64,000 nt of DNA from Pseudobowmanella zhangzhouensis (GTDB lineage: Bacteria; Pseudomonadota; Gammaproteobacteria; Enterobacterales; Alteromonadaceae). The notes beneath the pieces were generated by a model. That model did no database searches and was not told the origin of the DNA. It was given only the letters and a program-made list of their open reading frames with translations. A program made the position numbers and the translations under genes. The stretch covers positions 248,001 through 312,000 of the forward strand of contig NZ_JBHSYO010000008.1 of the NCBI RefSeq assembly GCF_042662685.1, in the 5' to 3' direction. Below are positions 52,894-61,814 of this stretch, one piece after another; positions within the stretch are counted from its first letter, which is position 1, and each line of letters starts with the position of its first letter.

Positions 52894-55337
52894 TACATAT
52901 TTTTCTTAGTTTTTGCCGTTGCCTGGGCGGTTGCCGGGTTATCTGGCCAGAAGTGCTTAGGGTATCGTCCCTTCATCTCTTTTTGAACCTCGCGGTAACT
53001 ACCTTGCCAGAATCCGGCTAAATCGGCAGTGGTTTGCAAGGGCCGGCCGGCTGGTGACAATAATTCTACGATCACAGCGATACGCCCATTGGCTAATACC
53101 GGGCTGGTCGCCTGACCATACATTTCCTGCATTCGCACACTCAAATACACCTGCCCATTGGCTCGATAATCTAATTTTGCATTGCGTCCGGTGGGAATGG
53201 GGAAAGCATCCGGCAGCGCCTGTTGAAACGCAGTTTGCTGTTGCCAGCTGAGTCGACTCATCAGCAACTCCGTCCAATTTAACCCAGCCAGATCACGCCA
53301 TTGGGTTTTGTCATGCAGATAAGGCAATAACCATTGGTCGGCCTGTGCCATCAGTACGGCATCGTCCATTGATGGGAAGGTGTCATCCAGACCCAGGCTC
53401 GCAAATAGGCGCATGCGTTGCAATAATCCCCGTGCATTGTCGTCTAATGGTAATGCCTCGGCTGTCAGGCTGTGTAAACGCTCTCGCCACAGTTCTGCCA
53501 ACTGCTCAGGACCCGGGCGATTCAACGCTTGCTCATTTAAGACAATCTTGCCTAACCGGGTTTGTCTGGTGCTGCGAATCTGCTCGCCCTGCCACTGACA
53601 CACAGTTTCGTCAGTAATCAAATGGGGCATGTGTTGTTGTAATGATGCCAGCGCCAGCGGCTCGGCCAAAGTAATCAGCACATCCGCCTTACCTGTATCC
53701 AGCAAACCCGCAACCACCAGCAAATTCTCATGAGCCAGAGTGTCCTGCTCATCCAGTTTAGCGCCGGCACCGCAGGCTAAAACGAAGCGCCCGAACCCGC
53801 GGCCTTTGGCGACCCATTGGGGATTAGCCGCCGCTAATAACAGGGCGCAATCCTGCTCTGGCCAATGCAAATCGGCATCGAGGTGAAACCTTGCCAGCCA
53901 CTGCTGATATTGACGCCCGGCCATACCACTAGGTTGCTGACGCAATTGCTGCAGGCAGCGACTCACACTCACGCCGGCGCGACGAAATGCGGCAGGGTTT
54001 TCCAGAATAGTCGCCAGCGCACATGCCAGCGCTAAATGTGCGTTAGAAAACGTTTTGGCAAACAACAGCATGGCACCAATGGCCGGCTCTGTACCCAGCT
54101 TGTGTAATTCGCGCCCCAAAGACGTGAGCTTATCGTTATCGTCCATCGCACCGCGCAGGGCTAACTGAGCATGCGCAACGTCCAGTAATGGCTTGGGCGG
54201 CTTGTCCAACAAGGGCAATTGCATCAGCGGTGTCCCCCACGCCAACGCTTCCATCACAGGTTGAACCAGATCACTGCTGGCAATTTGCGGCAAATGGTGA
54301 CTGACCAGCCGACTTTGCTGCTCTTGCGGCCACATGCGATAACAGACCCCCTCACACAAACGCCCGGCCCGGCCTGCTCGCTGCGTGGCCGATGCCTGAC
54401 TGATTCTGACCGTAGACAATCGCGTCATTTGCCGGACAGGATCAAACGCGGCCTGCTTTTCCAAACCACTATCGACCACCACCCGAATCCCATCAATGGT
54501 CAAACTGGTCTCAGCGATATTGGTGGCCAGCACCACCTTACGCATACCCGGCGCAGGCGGGGCAATGGCCCCGTCCTGACTGGCCCGGTCCAGATCGGCA
54601 TACAATGGCATAATCTGAATATCCGCACTCACGCACTCTTGCAGCAATTGGGCACATTGACGAATTTCACCGCTACCGGGTAAAAAGGCCAGCACATTGC
54701 CGCTTTGTTCCTGCAATGCACGATTAACCACATCAGCTATCTTGGCAGCAACAGGCCGCTGCGAGTTATCGTTCACATACAACTCATAGACCGGATAACT
54801 GCGTCCCTCACTGCTTAATACTTCCGCGTCGGGCATTAACTTGTGCAATTGCTGTGCGTCCAGGGTGGCAGACATCACCAGAATTCTCAGGTCATCGCGC
54901 AAGCCCTGTTGCACCTCTAAAGTAAAGGCCAGGCCTAAATCCGCATGCAGACTGCGCTCGTGAAACTCATCAAAAATTACCAGGCCAACGCCGCTTAGTT
55001 CCGGATCACTTTGTAACATGCGGGTCAGGATCCCTTCGGTCACAATTTCCAGTTGCGTATCCTTGCTCACTTTGGTTTCACCACGAACCCGATAGCCGAT
55101 TCGCTTGCCTAGTGACTCGCCTAACTGACTGGCCAAGTAACCTGCGATACTACGAGCGGCCAGCCTGCGAGGCTGCAGCATCAGTATCTTTTGGCCAGCG
55201 AACACGTTATTTTGCAATAACATCAACGGCAGGTAAGTGGACTTGCCCGCCCCCGGCGGCGCAGCAAGGATCACATTGCCAGATTGCAACGCCTGTTGTA
55301 ACTGAGGATAAATTTCTGCGACTGGTAACACGCGCAC
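52893..55337 (-). CDS. hrpB: ATP-dependent RNA helicase HrpB
   Basis: 814 residues, DEAH-box family. The Walker A loop is APPGAGKST, Walker B is DEFHER, with SAT (MSATLD) and the motif VI segment QRAGRAGR. A C-terminal HrpB domain carries the family signature (SYREVQKEMKGRYPKHFW). The cellular role is not well defined. It lies directly upstream of mrcB, an arrangement common in gammaproteobacteria. Confidence 0.94.
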   Translation of the reverse strand: MRVLPVAEIYPQLQQALQSGNVILAAPPGAGKSTYLPLMLLQNNVFAGQKILMLQPRRLAARSIAGYLASQLGESLGKRIGYRVRGETKVSKDTQLEIVTEGILTRMLQSDPELSGVGLVIFDEFHERSLHADLGLAFTLEVQQGLRDDLRILVMSATLDAQQLHKLMPDAEVLSSEGRSYPVYELYVNDNSQRPVAAKIADVVNRALQEQSGNVLAFLPGSGEIRQCAQLLQECVSADIQIMPLYADLDRASQDGAIAPPAPGMRKVVLATNIAETSLTIDGIRVVVDSGLEKQAAFDPVRQMTRLSTVRISQASATQRAGRAGRLCEGVCYRMWPQEQQSRLVSHHLPQIASSDLVQPVMEALAWGTPLMQLPLLDKPPKPLLDVAHAQLALRGAMDDNDKLTSLGRELHKLGTEPAIGAMLLFAKTFSNAHLALACALATILENPAAFRRAGVSVSRCLQQLRQQPSGMAGRQYQQWLARFHLDADLHWPEQDCALLLAAANPQWVAKGRGFGRFVLACGAGAKLDEQDTLAHENLLVVAGLLDTGKADVLITLAEPLALASLQQHMPHLITDETVCQWQGEQIRSTRQTRLGKIVLNEQALNRPGPEQLAELWRERLHSLTAEALPLDDNARGLLQRMRLFASLGLDDTFPSMDDAVLMAQADQWLLPYLHDKTQWRDLAGLNWTELLMSRLSWQQQTAFQQALPDAFPIPTGRNAKLDYRANGQVYLSVRMQEMYGQATSPVLANGRIAVIVELLSPAGRPLQTTADLAGFWQGSYREVQKEMKGRYPKHFWPDNPATAQATAKTKKNM

Positions 55338-55445
55338 GGTACTTTTTGGTTAAACTGGGCTGATCTTACCCATAGCCGGGGTTTATTTATAGTTTTGCAC
55401 GCGTTTATCAGACGCACTTAATGCAGAATCGGAAGATATTCAGGA

Positions 55446-55997
55446 ATGACTATGCGCTGCTTTTTCGCTTTGGAACCCAGTCCCGCCTCGCGCTTTGCTA
55501 TCGAGCAATGGCGACAAAAATATCTGCCGCCATTAGACGCAGCTGTGCCTGCGGGCAATTACCATATTACGCTGGCATTTTTAGGCGAAGCCAGTCACAG
55601 TCAGGTGGATGACATGGTGAGCTTCCTGAATAATCAATCACTGCCCGCGCCATTTGCACTGAATCTGAATCATGTGGGTTATTTTGCCCGTCCCAAAGTG
55701 TTCTGGTTAGGTATCGATGATTATTGCCCCACTCATCAGCAGTTAGTCGCGCTGAGTCAAAAAGCCGGAGGGATAGCACGCATTAATGTACCACGCGATG
55801 GTTATACCCCGCATTTGACGCTGGCGCGTAAATGCAAGCAACCACCTGCGCCGCCGTTAGTTGAGCCGAATATTCGCTGTCTGTTTGACCAATTTCATCT
55901 GTTTGAGTCGGTATCAACTCCGGTTGGTGTGCGCTATCAAAAACGCTTTAGCTGGCAATTACAGCCAGAGATTAATCCGCGTAAACAATTACGCTAG
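55446..55997 (+). CDS. thpR: RNA 2',3'-cyclic phosphodiesterase (2H family, LigT/ThpR)
   Basis: 183 residues. The two catalytic HxTx motifs are HITL and HLTL, about 85 residues apart, defining the 2H phosphoesterase fold. It opens 2',3'-cyclic phosphates to 2'-phosphates and was first known as a 2'-5' RNA ligase. It is divergent from hrpB. Confidence 0.92.
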   Translation: MTMRCFFALEPSPASRFAIEQWRQKYLPPLDAAVPAGNYHITLAFLGEASHSQVDDMVSFLNNQSLPAPFALNLNHVGYFARPKVFWLGIDDYCPTHQQLVALSQKAGGIARINVPRDGYTPHLTLARKCKQPPAPPLVEPNIRCLFDQFHLFESVSTPVGVRYQKRFSWQLQPEINPRKQLR

Positions 55998-56082
55998 TCG
56001 CATCCCTAAGCGCATTCGTCCCTGTTTACTTGTACTGCACGCTAATCACGCCAACACTAGGATGAACTCAACAGGAGCACCT

Positions 56083-56829
56083 ATGCGTCTGATTACTCTA
56101 GTTTTATCCACCTTCATCTGCTGTGCCAACGCGCTGGCCAGCGACCCAATAAGCGCTGCGCTGGAACATGCGGCCAGACCATCCGCAGATATTGAGCAGG
56201 ATGCCAAGCGCCGGCCGGATCAGGTATTACGCTTTTTTGATTTGCAGCCGGGCATGAAAGTGCTGGATATGTTTGCCGGTGGCGGCTATTACACCGAGCT
56301 GACTGCTTATGTTGTGGGTAACGCGGGAAAGGTCGATGCGCTGAATAATCAGGCATACATTAATTATGTCGGCCCGGAAAAGATTCATCAGCGTTTTGCC
56401 GATAATCGTCTGCCCAATGCCAGGGTCCTTACTCAGGAAACTGATGCGCTGGATCTACCTGCTGACTATTACGACCGAATCTGGTTTTTTCTCAGTTTTC
56501 ATGACTTGTACCACGTAGACGCCAAAAATGGTTGGCAAAAAATCGACGATGCCAGATTTATGCAAACCTTACGTCGTGCATTAAAAGATGATGGCATTAT
56601 CGCCATAACCGACCATGCGGCGTTACCTGGCACACCTGACACCAGCGGGCAGGAACTGCATCGAATCGATCCTCAGCTAATTAAAGACCGCATGCAGCAG
56701 TGGGGCTTTGTGTTAGTCAAGGAAGGGGATTTCTTACAAAATCTGGATGATCCAATGACAATCCCAATGTGGGATCCCAGTGTAAGGGGCAGAACGAATC
56801 GAGTGGTGATGGCATTTTCCAAGAAATAA
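56083..56829 (+). CDS. Methyltransferase-like protein with signal peptide
   Basis: 248 residues from ATG 56083, with AGGAG upstream. A signal peptide (MRLITLVLSTFICCANALA) precedes a class I methyltransferase fold: SAM-type motif VLDMFAGGGYYTE and a late FFLSFHDLYHVD. It matches predicted methyltransferases of the COG4798 type, which often carry signal peptides. S-adenosylmethionine is not expected in the periplasm, so the activity is unclear. The frame is open further upstream, but that part overlaps thpR in another frame. Confidence 0.8.
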   Translation: MRLITLVLSTFICCANALASDPISAALEHAARPSADIEQDAKRRPDQVLRFFDLQPGMKVLDMFAGGGYYTELTAYVVGNAGKVDALNNQAYINYVGPEKIHQRFADNRLPNARVLTQETDALDLPADYYDRIWFFLSFHDLYHVDAKNGWQKIDDARFMQTLRRALKDDGIIAITDHAALPGTPDTSGQELHRIDPQLIKDRMQQWGFVLVKEGDFLQNLDDPMTIPMWDPSVRGRTNRVVMAFSKK

Positions 56830-56856
56830 AAAAACCGACAACAGTCGGCTTTTTTA
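56828..56856. terminator. Bidirectional terminator between the methyltransferase-like gene and sspB
   Basis: CCGAC and GTCGG pair around AACA, with an A-run before and T-run after. It overlaps both stop codons, and can end both convergent genes. Confidence 0.85.
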
Positions 56857-57231
56857 TTTCACAATCTTCAGGCTGGGTTTGCCTTTAGGCTTGGGCGACG
56901 GAGGTGGAGTCTCATCCGGCTCTTCCTCATCAGCGAAGATCGTACCTGCACCATTTTCACGGGCGTATATCGCCATGATGGCATTAACTGGCATCATGAG
57001 TCGGCGTGCGACGCCACCAAAGCGCGCCTCAAACGACACATAATGATTATCCAGGCTCAGATTGTTGCAGGCACCCGGTGCGATATTCAGCACAATCTGA
57101 CCATCACGCACGTGTTCTTGTGGCACCTCAACCCCATCCTGCGTGGCATCAACCACGATATAGGGCGTCAATTCATTGTCCACAATCCATTGATAAAACG
57201 CCCGCAACAGGTACGGGCGATTGGGCGTCAT
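56854..57231 (-). CDS. sspB: ClpXP protease specificity-enhancing factor SspB
   Basis: 125 residues from ATG 57231; a GTG two codons earlier overlaps the sspA stop. The substrate-binding domain (about 1-105) shows RPYLLRAFYQW, DGQIVLNIAP and AIYARENGAG. A Pro/Glu-rich linker ends in KPSLKIVK, the ClpX-binding tail. It delivers ssrA-tagged proteins to ClpXP. It follows sspA immediately. Confidence 0.96.
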   Translation of the reverse strand: MTPNRPYLLRAFYQWIVDNELTPYIVVDATQDGVEVPQEHVRDGQIVLNIAPGACNNLSLDNHYVSFEARFGGVARRLMMPVNAIMAIYARENGAGTIFADEEEPDETPPPSPKPKGKPSLKIVK

Positions 57232-57233
57232 AT

Positions 57234-57866
57234 TCACAGCGGATTATGAATTTCGCGTTCCTGATCGGTCAGCGACGCAATAAATGAATTACGCGCAAAG
57301 ATACGCTTCATGTAGGCAGTCACTTCTTTGCTGCCTGCGCCAGTTAACTGAATACCGTACTGCGGTAAACGCCACAGCAATGGTGCTAAGTAGCAATCAA
57401 CCAGACTGAATTCTTCACTCATAAAGAAAGGGGTATCGGCAAACAATGGCGCAAGACTCAGAATAGCTTCACGTAATTCATTACGGGCAGCTTCAACGTC
57501 TCCCTCGCCTTTGAGGATGCGGTGAGCCAGGCTATACCAGTCCTGCTCAATACGGTGCATCATCAGACGGCTCTGACCACGGCTAACCGGGTAAACCGGC
57601 ATTAACGGTGGATGCGGGAAGCGTTCGTCCAGATACTCCATAATGATGCGTGATTCATAAAGCACCAATTCGCGATCTACCAGAGTAGGCACTGTACCGT
57701 AGGGATTCAGATCCAACAGATCTTCCGGCAGGTTGTTAGGATCAGCAAATACGATCTCGACACCTACACCTTTCTCTGCCAGCACGATTCTTGCCTGATG
57801 ACTATAGATATCAATCGTGTCTGAAAACAACGTCATGATTGAACGTTTATTCGCGGCAACAGCCAT
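57234..57866 (-). CDS. sspA: Stringent starvation protein A
   Basis: 210 residues with a GST fold: thioredoxin-like N-terminal part (TLFSDTIDIYSHQARIVLAEKG) and a helical C-terminal half with EFSLVDCYLAPLLWRLPQYG. It binds RNA polymerase and aids stationary-phase and acid responses in enterics. GGAGG lies 7 nt before the ATG. A perfect 15-bp palindrome sits 26-40 nt upstream. It is the first gene of sspAB and sits after petC's terminator. Confidence 0.95.
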   Translation of the reverse strand: MAVAANKRSIMTLFSDTIDIYSHQARIVLAEKGVGVEIVFADPNNLPEDLLDLNPYGTVPTLVDRELVLYESRIIMEYLDERFPHPPLMPVYPVSRGQSRLMMHRIEQDWYSLAHRILKGEGDVEAARNELREAILSLAPLFADTPFFMSEEFSLVDCYLAPLLWRLPQYGIQLTGAGSKEVTAYMKRIFARNSFIASLTDQEREIHNPL

Positions 57867-57891
57867 TTACTTTCCTCCAGTAGAACTCTGC

Positions 57892-57906
57892 TTTGCACAG
57901 TGCAAA
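57892..57906. promoter_or_regulatory. 15-bp palindrome upstream of sspA
   Basis: TTTGCAC-A-GTGCAAA is perfect with a one-base centre, too tight for an RNA hairpin and more like a protein-binding site. The regulator is unknown. Confidence 0.5.
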
Positions 57907-57947
57907 TCACAGCAATCTCAATAATTTATCGTATCGACATGAACGAC

Positions 57948-57970
57948 AAAAAGGGGCATGACTGCCCCTT
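57948..57970 (-). terminator. Terminator of the petABC operon
   Basis: On the minus strand AGGGGCA/TGCCCCT pair around a four-base loop and run into TTTTT, 28 nt after the petC stop. Confidence 0.88.
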
Positions 57971-57997
57971 TCGCATTATACATACTTTCGTGCTGAA

Positions 57998-58729
57998 TTA
58001 ATGTACTTCGCGCCAGTATTCTTTCTTCAGCAGGTACACGAAGATAAACAGTACGATGATAAAGCCCAATACAAATTTACCTTTGTGTTCCAAATCCAGA
58101 CGACCCGGCTCACCCACGTAAACCAGATAGTTAACCAGATCCAATACCGCTGCATCATACTGCTCAGCAGTCATCAAACCGCCTTCGGCTTTAATACCTG
58201 CATAACGCTCAACTTTCTCACCATCAACCATGGCTTCTTCGTGCGCTAAAACTGGACGACCCTGCAATTCCTGCAACACATGCGGCATACCTACGTCTTT
58301 GAATACCAGGTTGTTCACGCCCATCGGACGCTTAGGATCCGCATAGAAGCTGCGCAGATAGGTATATAACCAATCAGCACCACGTACACGGGCTACCAGT
58401 GTCAAATCTGGGATCGCCGCGCCGAACCACTTTTCTGCATTCGCCGGTTTCATATTATTGGTGATGTATGAACTCACCTTGTCACCAGTAAATTGCAGAT
58501 TTTCCTGACCCAGTTCCAACGGGATTCCCAGATCTTCGAAGGTAGACTGATAACGCTGATACTGCTGCTGGTGACAACCCAGACAGTAGTTCATAAACAA
58601 TTTGGCACCGTTTTGCAGTGACGCTTTGTCAGTCAGGTCGTAGTGCGCCTTATCCAGATGCACGTCTCCACCTGCTGACAATGCCAGCCCAGGTACCAGA
58701 ACAAATAAAGCCGCTAAAAACTTCTTCAT
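57998..58729 (-). CDS. petC: Cytochrome c1 of the bc1 complex
   Basis: 243 residues. A signal peptide, the heme-binding CLGCH (Cys49, Cys52, His53) and a C-terminal membrane anchor (about 218-235) are seen. The Met axial ligand is in the late MPHVLQ-type region. It carries electrons from the Rieske protein to soluble cytochrome c. It starts inside the petB stop (4-nt overlap). Confidence 0.95.
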   Translation of the reverse strand: MKKFLAALFVLVPGLALSAGGDVHLDKAHYDLTDKASLQNGAKLFMNYCLGCHQQQYQRYQSTFEDLGIPLELGQENLQFTGDKVSSYITNNMKPANAEKWFGAAIPDLTLVARVRGADWLYTYLRSFYADPKRPMGVNNLVFKDVGMPHVLQELQGRPVLAHEEAMVDGEKVERYAGIKAEGGLMTAEQYDAAVLDLVNYLVYVGEPGRLDLEHKGKFVLGFIIVLFIFVYLLKKEYWREVH

Positions 58730-59994
58730 TTTGTAATCCTCGCTGGTACTGGTTTGGTCTTTTCATTCTTGCTGTAGATGAACAGCAATACGAAGAACAT
58801 CACGTACATCACGGTCAGAATCTGTGACGCGATAATTTTCCATTCCGCTTGTGGTGTACCACCCAAGTAACCCAGGAAGATGAACACACCAGCGAAGACC
58901 AGCAGGTTGACTTTGTGGAAACCACAACGGTAGCGCCATGATTTCACCTTACCACGATCGATCCATGGCAACAGGAACAACAGGATAATCGAGAAGAACA
59001 TCATGATTACACCAAGCAACTTATCTGGTACGGCTTTCAAAATCGCGTAGAACGGCGTGAAGTACCATACAGGGAAAATATGCTCAGGGGTTTTGAACGG
59101 GTTAGCGATTTCAAAGTTTGGATGCTCCAGGAACTTACCACCCATTTCTGGTGCAAAGAACATGATGTAGCAGAAACCAAACAGGAATACGCTGAATGCA
59201 ACTAGGTCTTTCAGCACGATGTGCGGGAAGAAAGGCACCACGTCGTCGATGATGTCGTACTTTTTGGTGTAGTACTCGTGCATCTCGAACTTGGTTTTCT
59301 CTTCTTCTTTCAGGCTGCCTTTCGGACGCTTAACTTCAACGCCATCCGGGTTATTTGAGCCAACTTCGTGCAATGCAACGATGTGCAGGAATACCAGAAT
59401 CACGATAACCAGTGGCAGCGCAATAACATGCAATGCAAAGAAGCGGTTCAGCGTTGCGCCAGAGATAACGTAGTCACCCTGGATCCACACTGTCAGGTCT
59501 TCACCGATCACCGGGATCGCACCGAACAATGATACGATTACCTGTGCACCCCAGTATGACATCTGACCCCATGGCAATACGTAACCCATAAAGGCTTCAG
59601 CCATTAATGCCAGATAAATAAACATACCAAACAACCACAGCAGTTCACGTGGTTTCTGATAAGAGCCATAAATCATGCCGCGGAACATGTGCATATATAC
59701 GACGATAAAGAACGCCGACGCACCGGTACTGTGCATGTAACGAATCACGTTACCGTATTCCACTTCACGCATGATGTACTCTACCGAGGCAAATGCGCCT
59801 TCAGCGGTAGGTACAAAGTTCATAGTCAGCCAAACACCGGTCAGGATTTGGTTTACCAGCACGATGGTGGCCAGGAAACCAAACACGTACCAGAAGTTCA
59901 TATTTTTTGGCGCAGGATATTGAATGGCGTGCATGTTCGCCACACGCATCATCGGGATGCGATATTCAATCCAATCGAGCAGATTCTTCCACAT
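58726..59994 (-). CDS. petB: Cytochrome b of the bc1 complex
   Basis: 422 residues with eight membrane helices. The conserved His pairs for hemes bL and bH lie in helices B and D (YMHSTGASAFFIVVYMHMFR and FFALHVIALPLVIVILVFLHI regions). The quinol-site PEWY motif appears as PVWY. It forms the proton-pumping core of complex III. It overlaps petA by one base and petC by four. Confidence 0.96.
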   Translation of the reverse strand: MWKNLLDWIEYRIPMMRVANMHAIQYPAPKNMNFWYVFGFLATIVLVNQILTGVWLTMNFVPTAEGAFASVEYIMREVEYGNVIRYMHSTGASAFFIVVYMHMFRGMIYGSYQKPRELLWLFGMFIYLALMAEAFMGYVLPWGQMSYWGAQVIVSLFGAIPVIGEDLTVWIQGDYVISGATLNRFFALHVIALPLVIVILVFLHIVALHEVGSNNPDGVEVKRPKGSLKEEEKTKFEMHEYYTKKYDIIDDVVPFFPHIVLKDLVAFSVFLFGFCYIMFFAPEMGGKFLEHPNFEIANPFKTPEHIFPVWYFTPFYAILKAVPDKLLGVIMMFFSIILLFLLPWIDRGKVKSWRYRCGFHKVNLLVFAGVFIFLGYLGGTPQAEWKIIASQILTVMYVMFFVLLFIYSKNEKTKPVPARITK

Positions 59995-60593
59995 TAGGCT
60001 TTCTCCTCTGCTGAACCAATCAGGATGGTATTGTCATCCAGGAATTGATATGGCGGTACCTGCAAGTTTAATGGTGCAGGCACACCGCTAAACACGCGAC
60101 CAGCCAGGTCAAACTTAGACCCGTGACACGGACAGAAGAAGCCGTTATTAACGCCAACCACTTCCGCTTGTTTGGCAAATTCACCATCCGCCAGGAATTT
60201 AGGAGAACACCCCAGGTGGGTACAGATACCAACCAGTACCAGATATTCTTCTTTCAAAGAGCGATAAGCATTTTTAGCAAACTCAGGCTGTTGCGGCTCG
60301 TCAGAGTTTGGATCGCGCAGGCGATCATCGTGATTGCCTAATTCAGCTAACATATCGGCGGTACGGCGGACGATCCACACCGGCTTACTGCGCCATTTCA
60401 CCGTCAACTGCTGACCGGGTTCAATTTTACTGATATCTACCTGTACATCTGCACCAGCTGCTTTAGCACGCATACTGGGATTCCAGGAAGCAACGAAAGG
60501 CACAGCCGCACCGACGACTCCCACAGCACCAACGACAGAGGTCGTGACTGTTAGAAAGCGACGCCGACCATTATCTACGGGCGTATTGCTCAT
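59994..60593 (-). CDS. petA: Rieske iron-sulfur subunit of the bc1 complex
   Basis: 199 residues. The N-terminus has a twin-arginine signal (RRRFLT) and one membrane anchor. The 2Fe-2S ligands are in CTHLGC and CPCHGS. It accepts electrons from ubiquinol at the outer face of the inner membrane. It is the first gene of petABC. An inverted repeat TTTAGCG/CGCTAAA lies 29-47 nt upstream. Confidence 0.96.
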   Translation of the reverse strand: MSNTPVDNGRRRFLTVTTSVVGAVGVVGAAVPFVASWNPSMRAKAAGADVQVDISKIEPGQQLTVKWRSKPVWIVRRTADMLAELGNHDDRLRDPNSDEPQQPEFAKNAYRSLKEEYLVLVGICTHLGCSPKFLADGEFAKQAEVVGVNNGFFCPCHGSKFDLAGRVFSGVPAPLNLQVPPYQFLDDNTILIGSAEEKA

Positions 60594-60621
60594 CCACTTT
60601 TCTCCAGGGTTTGGAACGTTT

Positions 60622-60640
60622 TTTAGCGAGTAGCGCTAAA
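60622..60640. promoter_or_regulatory. Inverted repeat upstream of petA
   Basis: TTTAGCG and CGCTAAA are perfect 7-bp arms around AGTAG, 29 nt before the petA start. It could be an operator or a leader hairpin. No clear promoter hexamers were found nearby. Confidence 0.4.
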
Positions 60641-60751
60641 AATAAACAATAAGTTTAGATTATTGTGGTTTTTATAAAACCCGAAAATGATAAAAGAAAA
60701 GCCCTGCTAAAAACAAGGAAATCATTCGATAAACAAGGAATTAGCGCGAAA

Positions 60752-60777
60752 AAAAACCGGCTGTAAAAGCCGGTTTT
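60752..60777 (-). terminator. Terminator of rplM-rpsI
   Basis: On the minus strand AAAAACCGGCT and AGCCGGTTTTT-type arms (AACCGGCT/AGCCGGTT) pair and run into TTTTTTTT, 20 nt past the rpsI stop. Confidence 0.9.
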
Positions 60778-60797
60778 TGACATCGTCTGTAAACGAA

Positions 60798-61190
60798 TTA
60801 ACGTTTTGAGAACTGTGGACGGCGACGTGCTTTGTGCAAGCCCACTTTCTTACGTTCAACTTTACGCGCATCGCGAGTAACAAAGCCTGCTTTACGCAGA
60901 GCTGGACGCAGAGTTTCATCGAACTCCATCAGTGCACGAGTGATACCGTGACGGATTGCGCCAGCCTGACCACTGATACCACCACCGGCTACGGTGATGT
61001 ACAGGTCAAACTTCTCAGTCATTTCAACCAGTTCCAGCGGTTGACGAACTACCATGCGGGCAGTTTCGCGACCAAAGAACTCTTCGATTGAACGCTTGTT
61101 AATTACGATGTTACCAGTGCCTGGACGCAGGAACACACGAGCAGTCGAGCTTTTACGACGACCGGTACCGTAGTATTGATTATCAGCCAT
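60798..61190 (-). CDS. rpsI: 30S ribosomal protein S9
   Basis: 130 residues. It matches S9 throughout, starting MADNQYYGTGRRKSS and ending in the basic tail KARRRPQFSKR, whose final Lys-Arg reaches the P-site tRNA. It is 14 nt after rplM. Confidence 0.98.
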   Translation of the reverse strand: MADNQYYGTGRRKSSTARVFLRPGTGNIVINKRSIEEFFGRETARMVVRQPLELVEMTEKFDLYITVAGGGISGQAGAIRHGITRALMEFDETLRPALRKAGFVTRDARKVERKKVGLHKARRRPQFSKR

Positions 61191-61204
61191 TACTCAATGC
61201 TCCC

Positions 61205-61633
61205 TTAAATGTCCAAAACTTGTGGTTGTTGCGCAGCGTGCTTGTGCTCTGCACCCGCGTAGACTTTCATCTTACGGAACATTGCGCGACCCAGAGGGCC
61301 TTTAGGCAGCATGCCTTTAACTGCTTTTTCAATGATCATCTCTGGCTTGTGAGCCTGCAGTTTTTCGAAGTTAGTTTCGCGTAAACCACCAGGATAGCCA
61401 GTGTGACGGTAGTACATCTTGTCTTTCGACTTGTTGCCGGTAACCGTTACTTTCTCAGCGTTGATAACAACGATGTAATCACCGGTGTCAACGTGAGGAG
61501 TGTACTCAGCTTTATGTTTACCGCGCAGACGACGAGCGATTTCAGTCGCCAGACGACCCAGAGTTTTATCAGTGGCATCTACCACATACCAGTCACGTTG
61601 TACCGTTTCTGGTTTAGCAACAAAAGTTTTCAT
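61205..61633 (-). CDS. rplM: 50S ribosomal protein L13
   Basis: 142 residues. It matches L13 throughout, with WYVVDATDKTLGRLATEIA, GDYIVVINAEKV and MLPKGPLGRAMF. It is the first gene of rplM-rpsI. A sigma70 promoter and a leader of about 130 nt with a hairpin precede it; autogenous control by L13 is known in E. coli and may apply here. Confidence 0.98.
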   Translation of the reverse strand: MKTFVAKPETVQRDWYVVDATDKTLGRLATEIARRLRGKHKAEYTPHVDTGDYIVVINAEKVTVTGNKSKDKMYYRHTGYPGGLRETNFEKLQAHKPEMIIEKAVKGMLPKGPLGRAMFRKMKVYAGAEHKHAAQQPQVLDI

Positions 61634-61730
61634 CTATCGTTACCCAAAATAATAAGTAATCTTTACATTTGATTTGCCAGAGCAAACCACACCAAGCCAG
61701 CAATGTTGGCCCCTTCGAACCCGCTGACTA

Positions 61731-61750
61731 TGCTACCTTCCTTTGTAGCA
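61731..61750 (-). promoter_or_regulatory. Leader hairpin of rplM
   Basis: TGCTAC and GTAGCA form a perfect 6-bp stem with a purine-rich 8-base loop (AAAGGAAG on the minus strand) about 100 nt before the rplM start. It lies within the predicted leader and could be part of an L13 binding site. Confidence 0.4.
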
Positions 61751-61769
61751 GTAACTGGGCAGGGGCGGC

Positions 61770-61797
61770 ATTATACAGAGTTTCGCGGCTATTTGAA
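61770..61797 (-). promoter_or_regulatory. Sigma70 promoter of rplM-rpsI
   Basis: On the minus strand TTCAAA (61797-61792) and a perfect TATAAT (61775-61770) are 16 nt apart. A G/C-rich discriminator follows. Confidence 0.65.
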
Positions 61798-61814
61798 GTG
61801 TTACCTGGTGAAAT

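Noticed and set aside
54219..54683. 154-codon plus-strand frame inside hrpB
   Set aside because: Antisense shadow of a conserved helicase with no recognisable domain.
55861..56082. Upstream extension of the methyltransferase-like gene
   Set aside because: It overlaps thpR in another frame; the signal peptide and AGGAG support the ATG at 56083.
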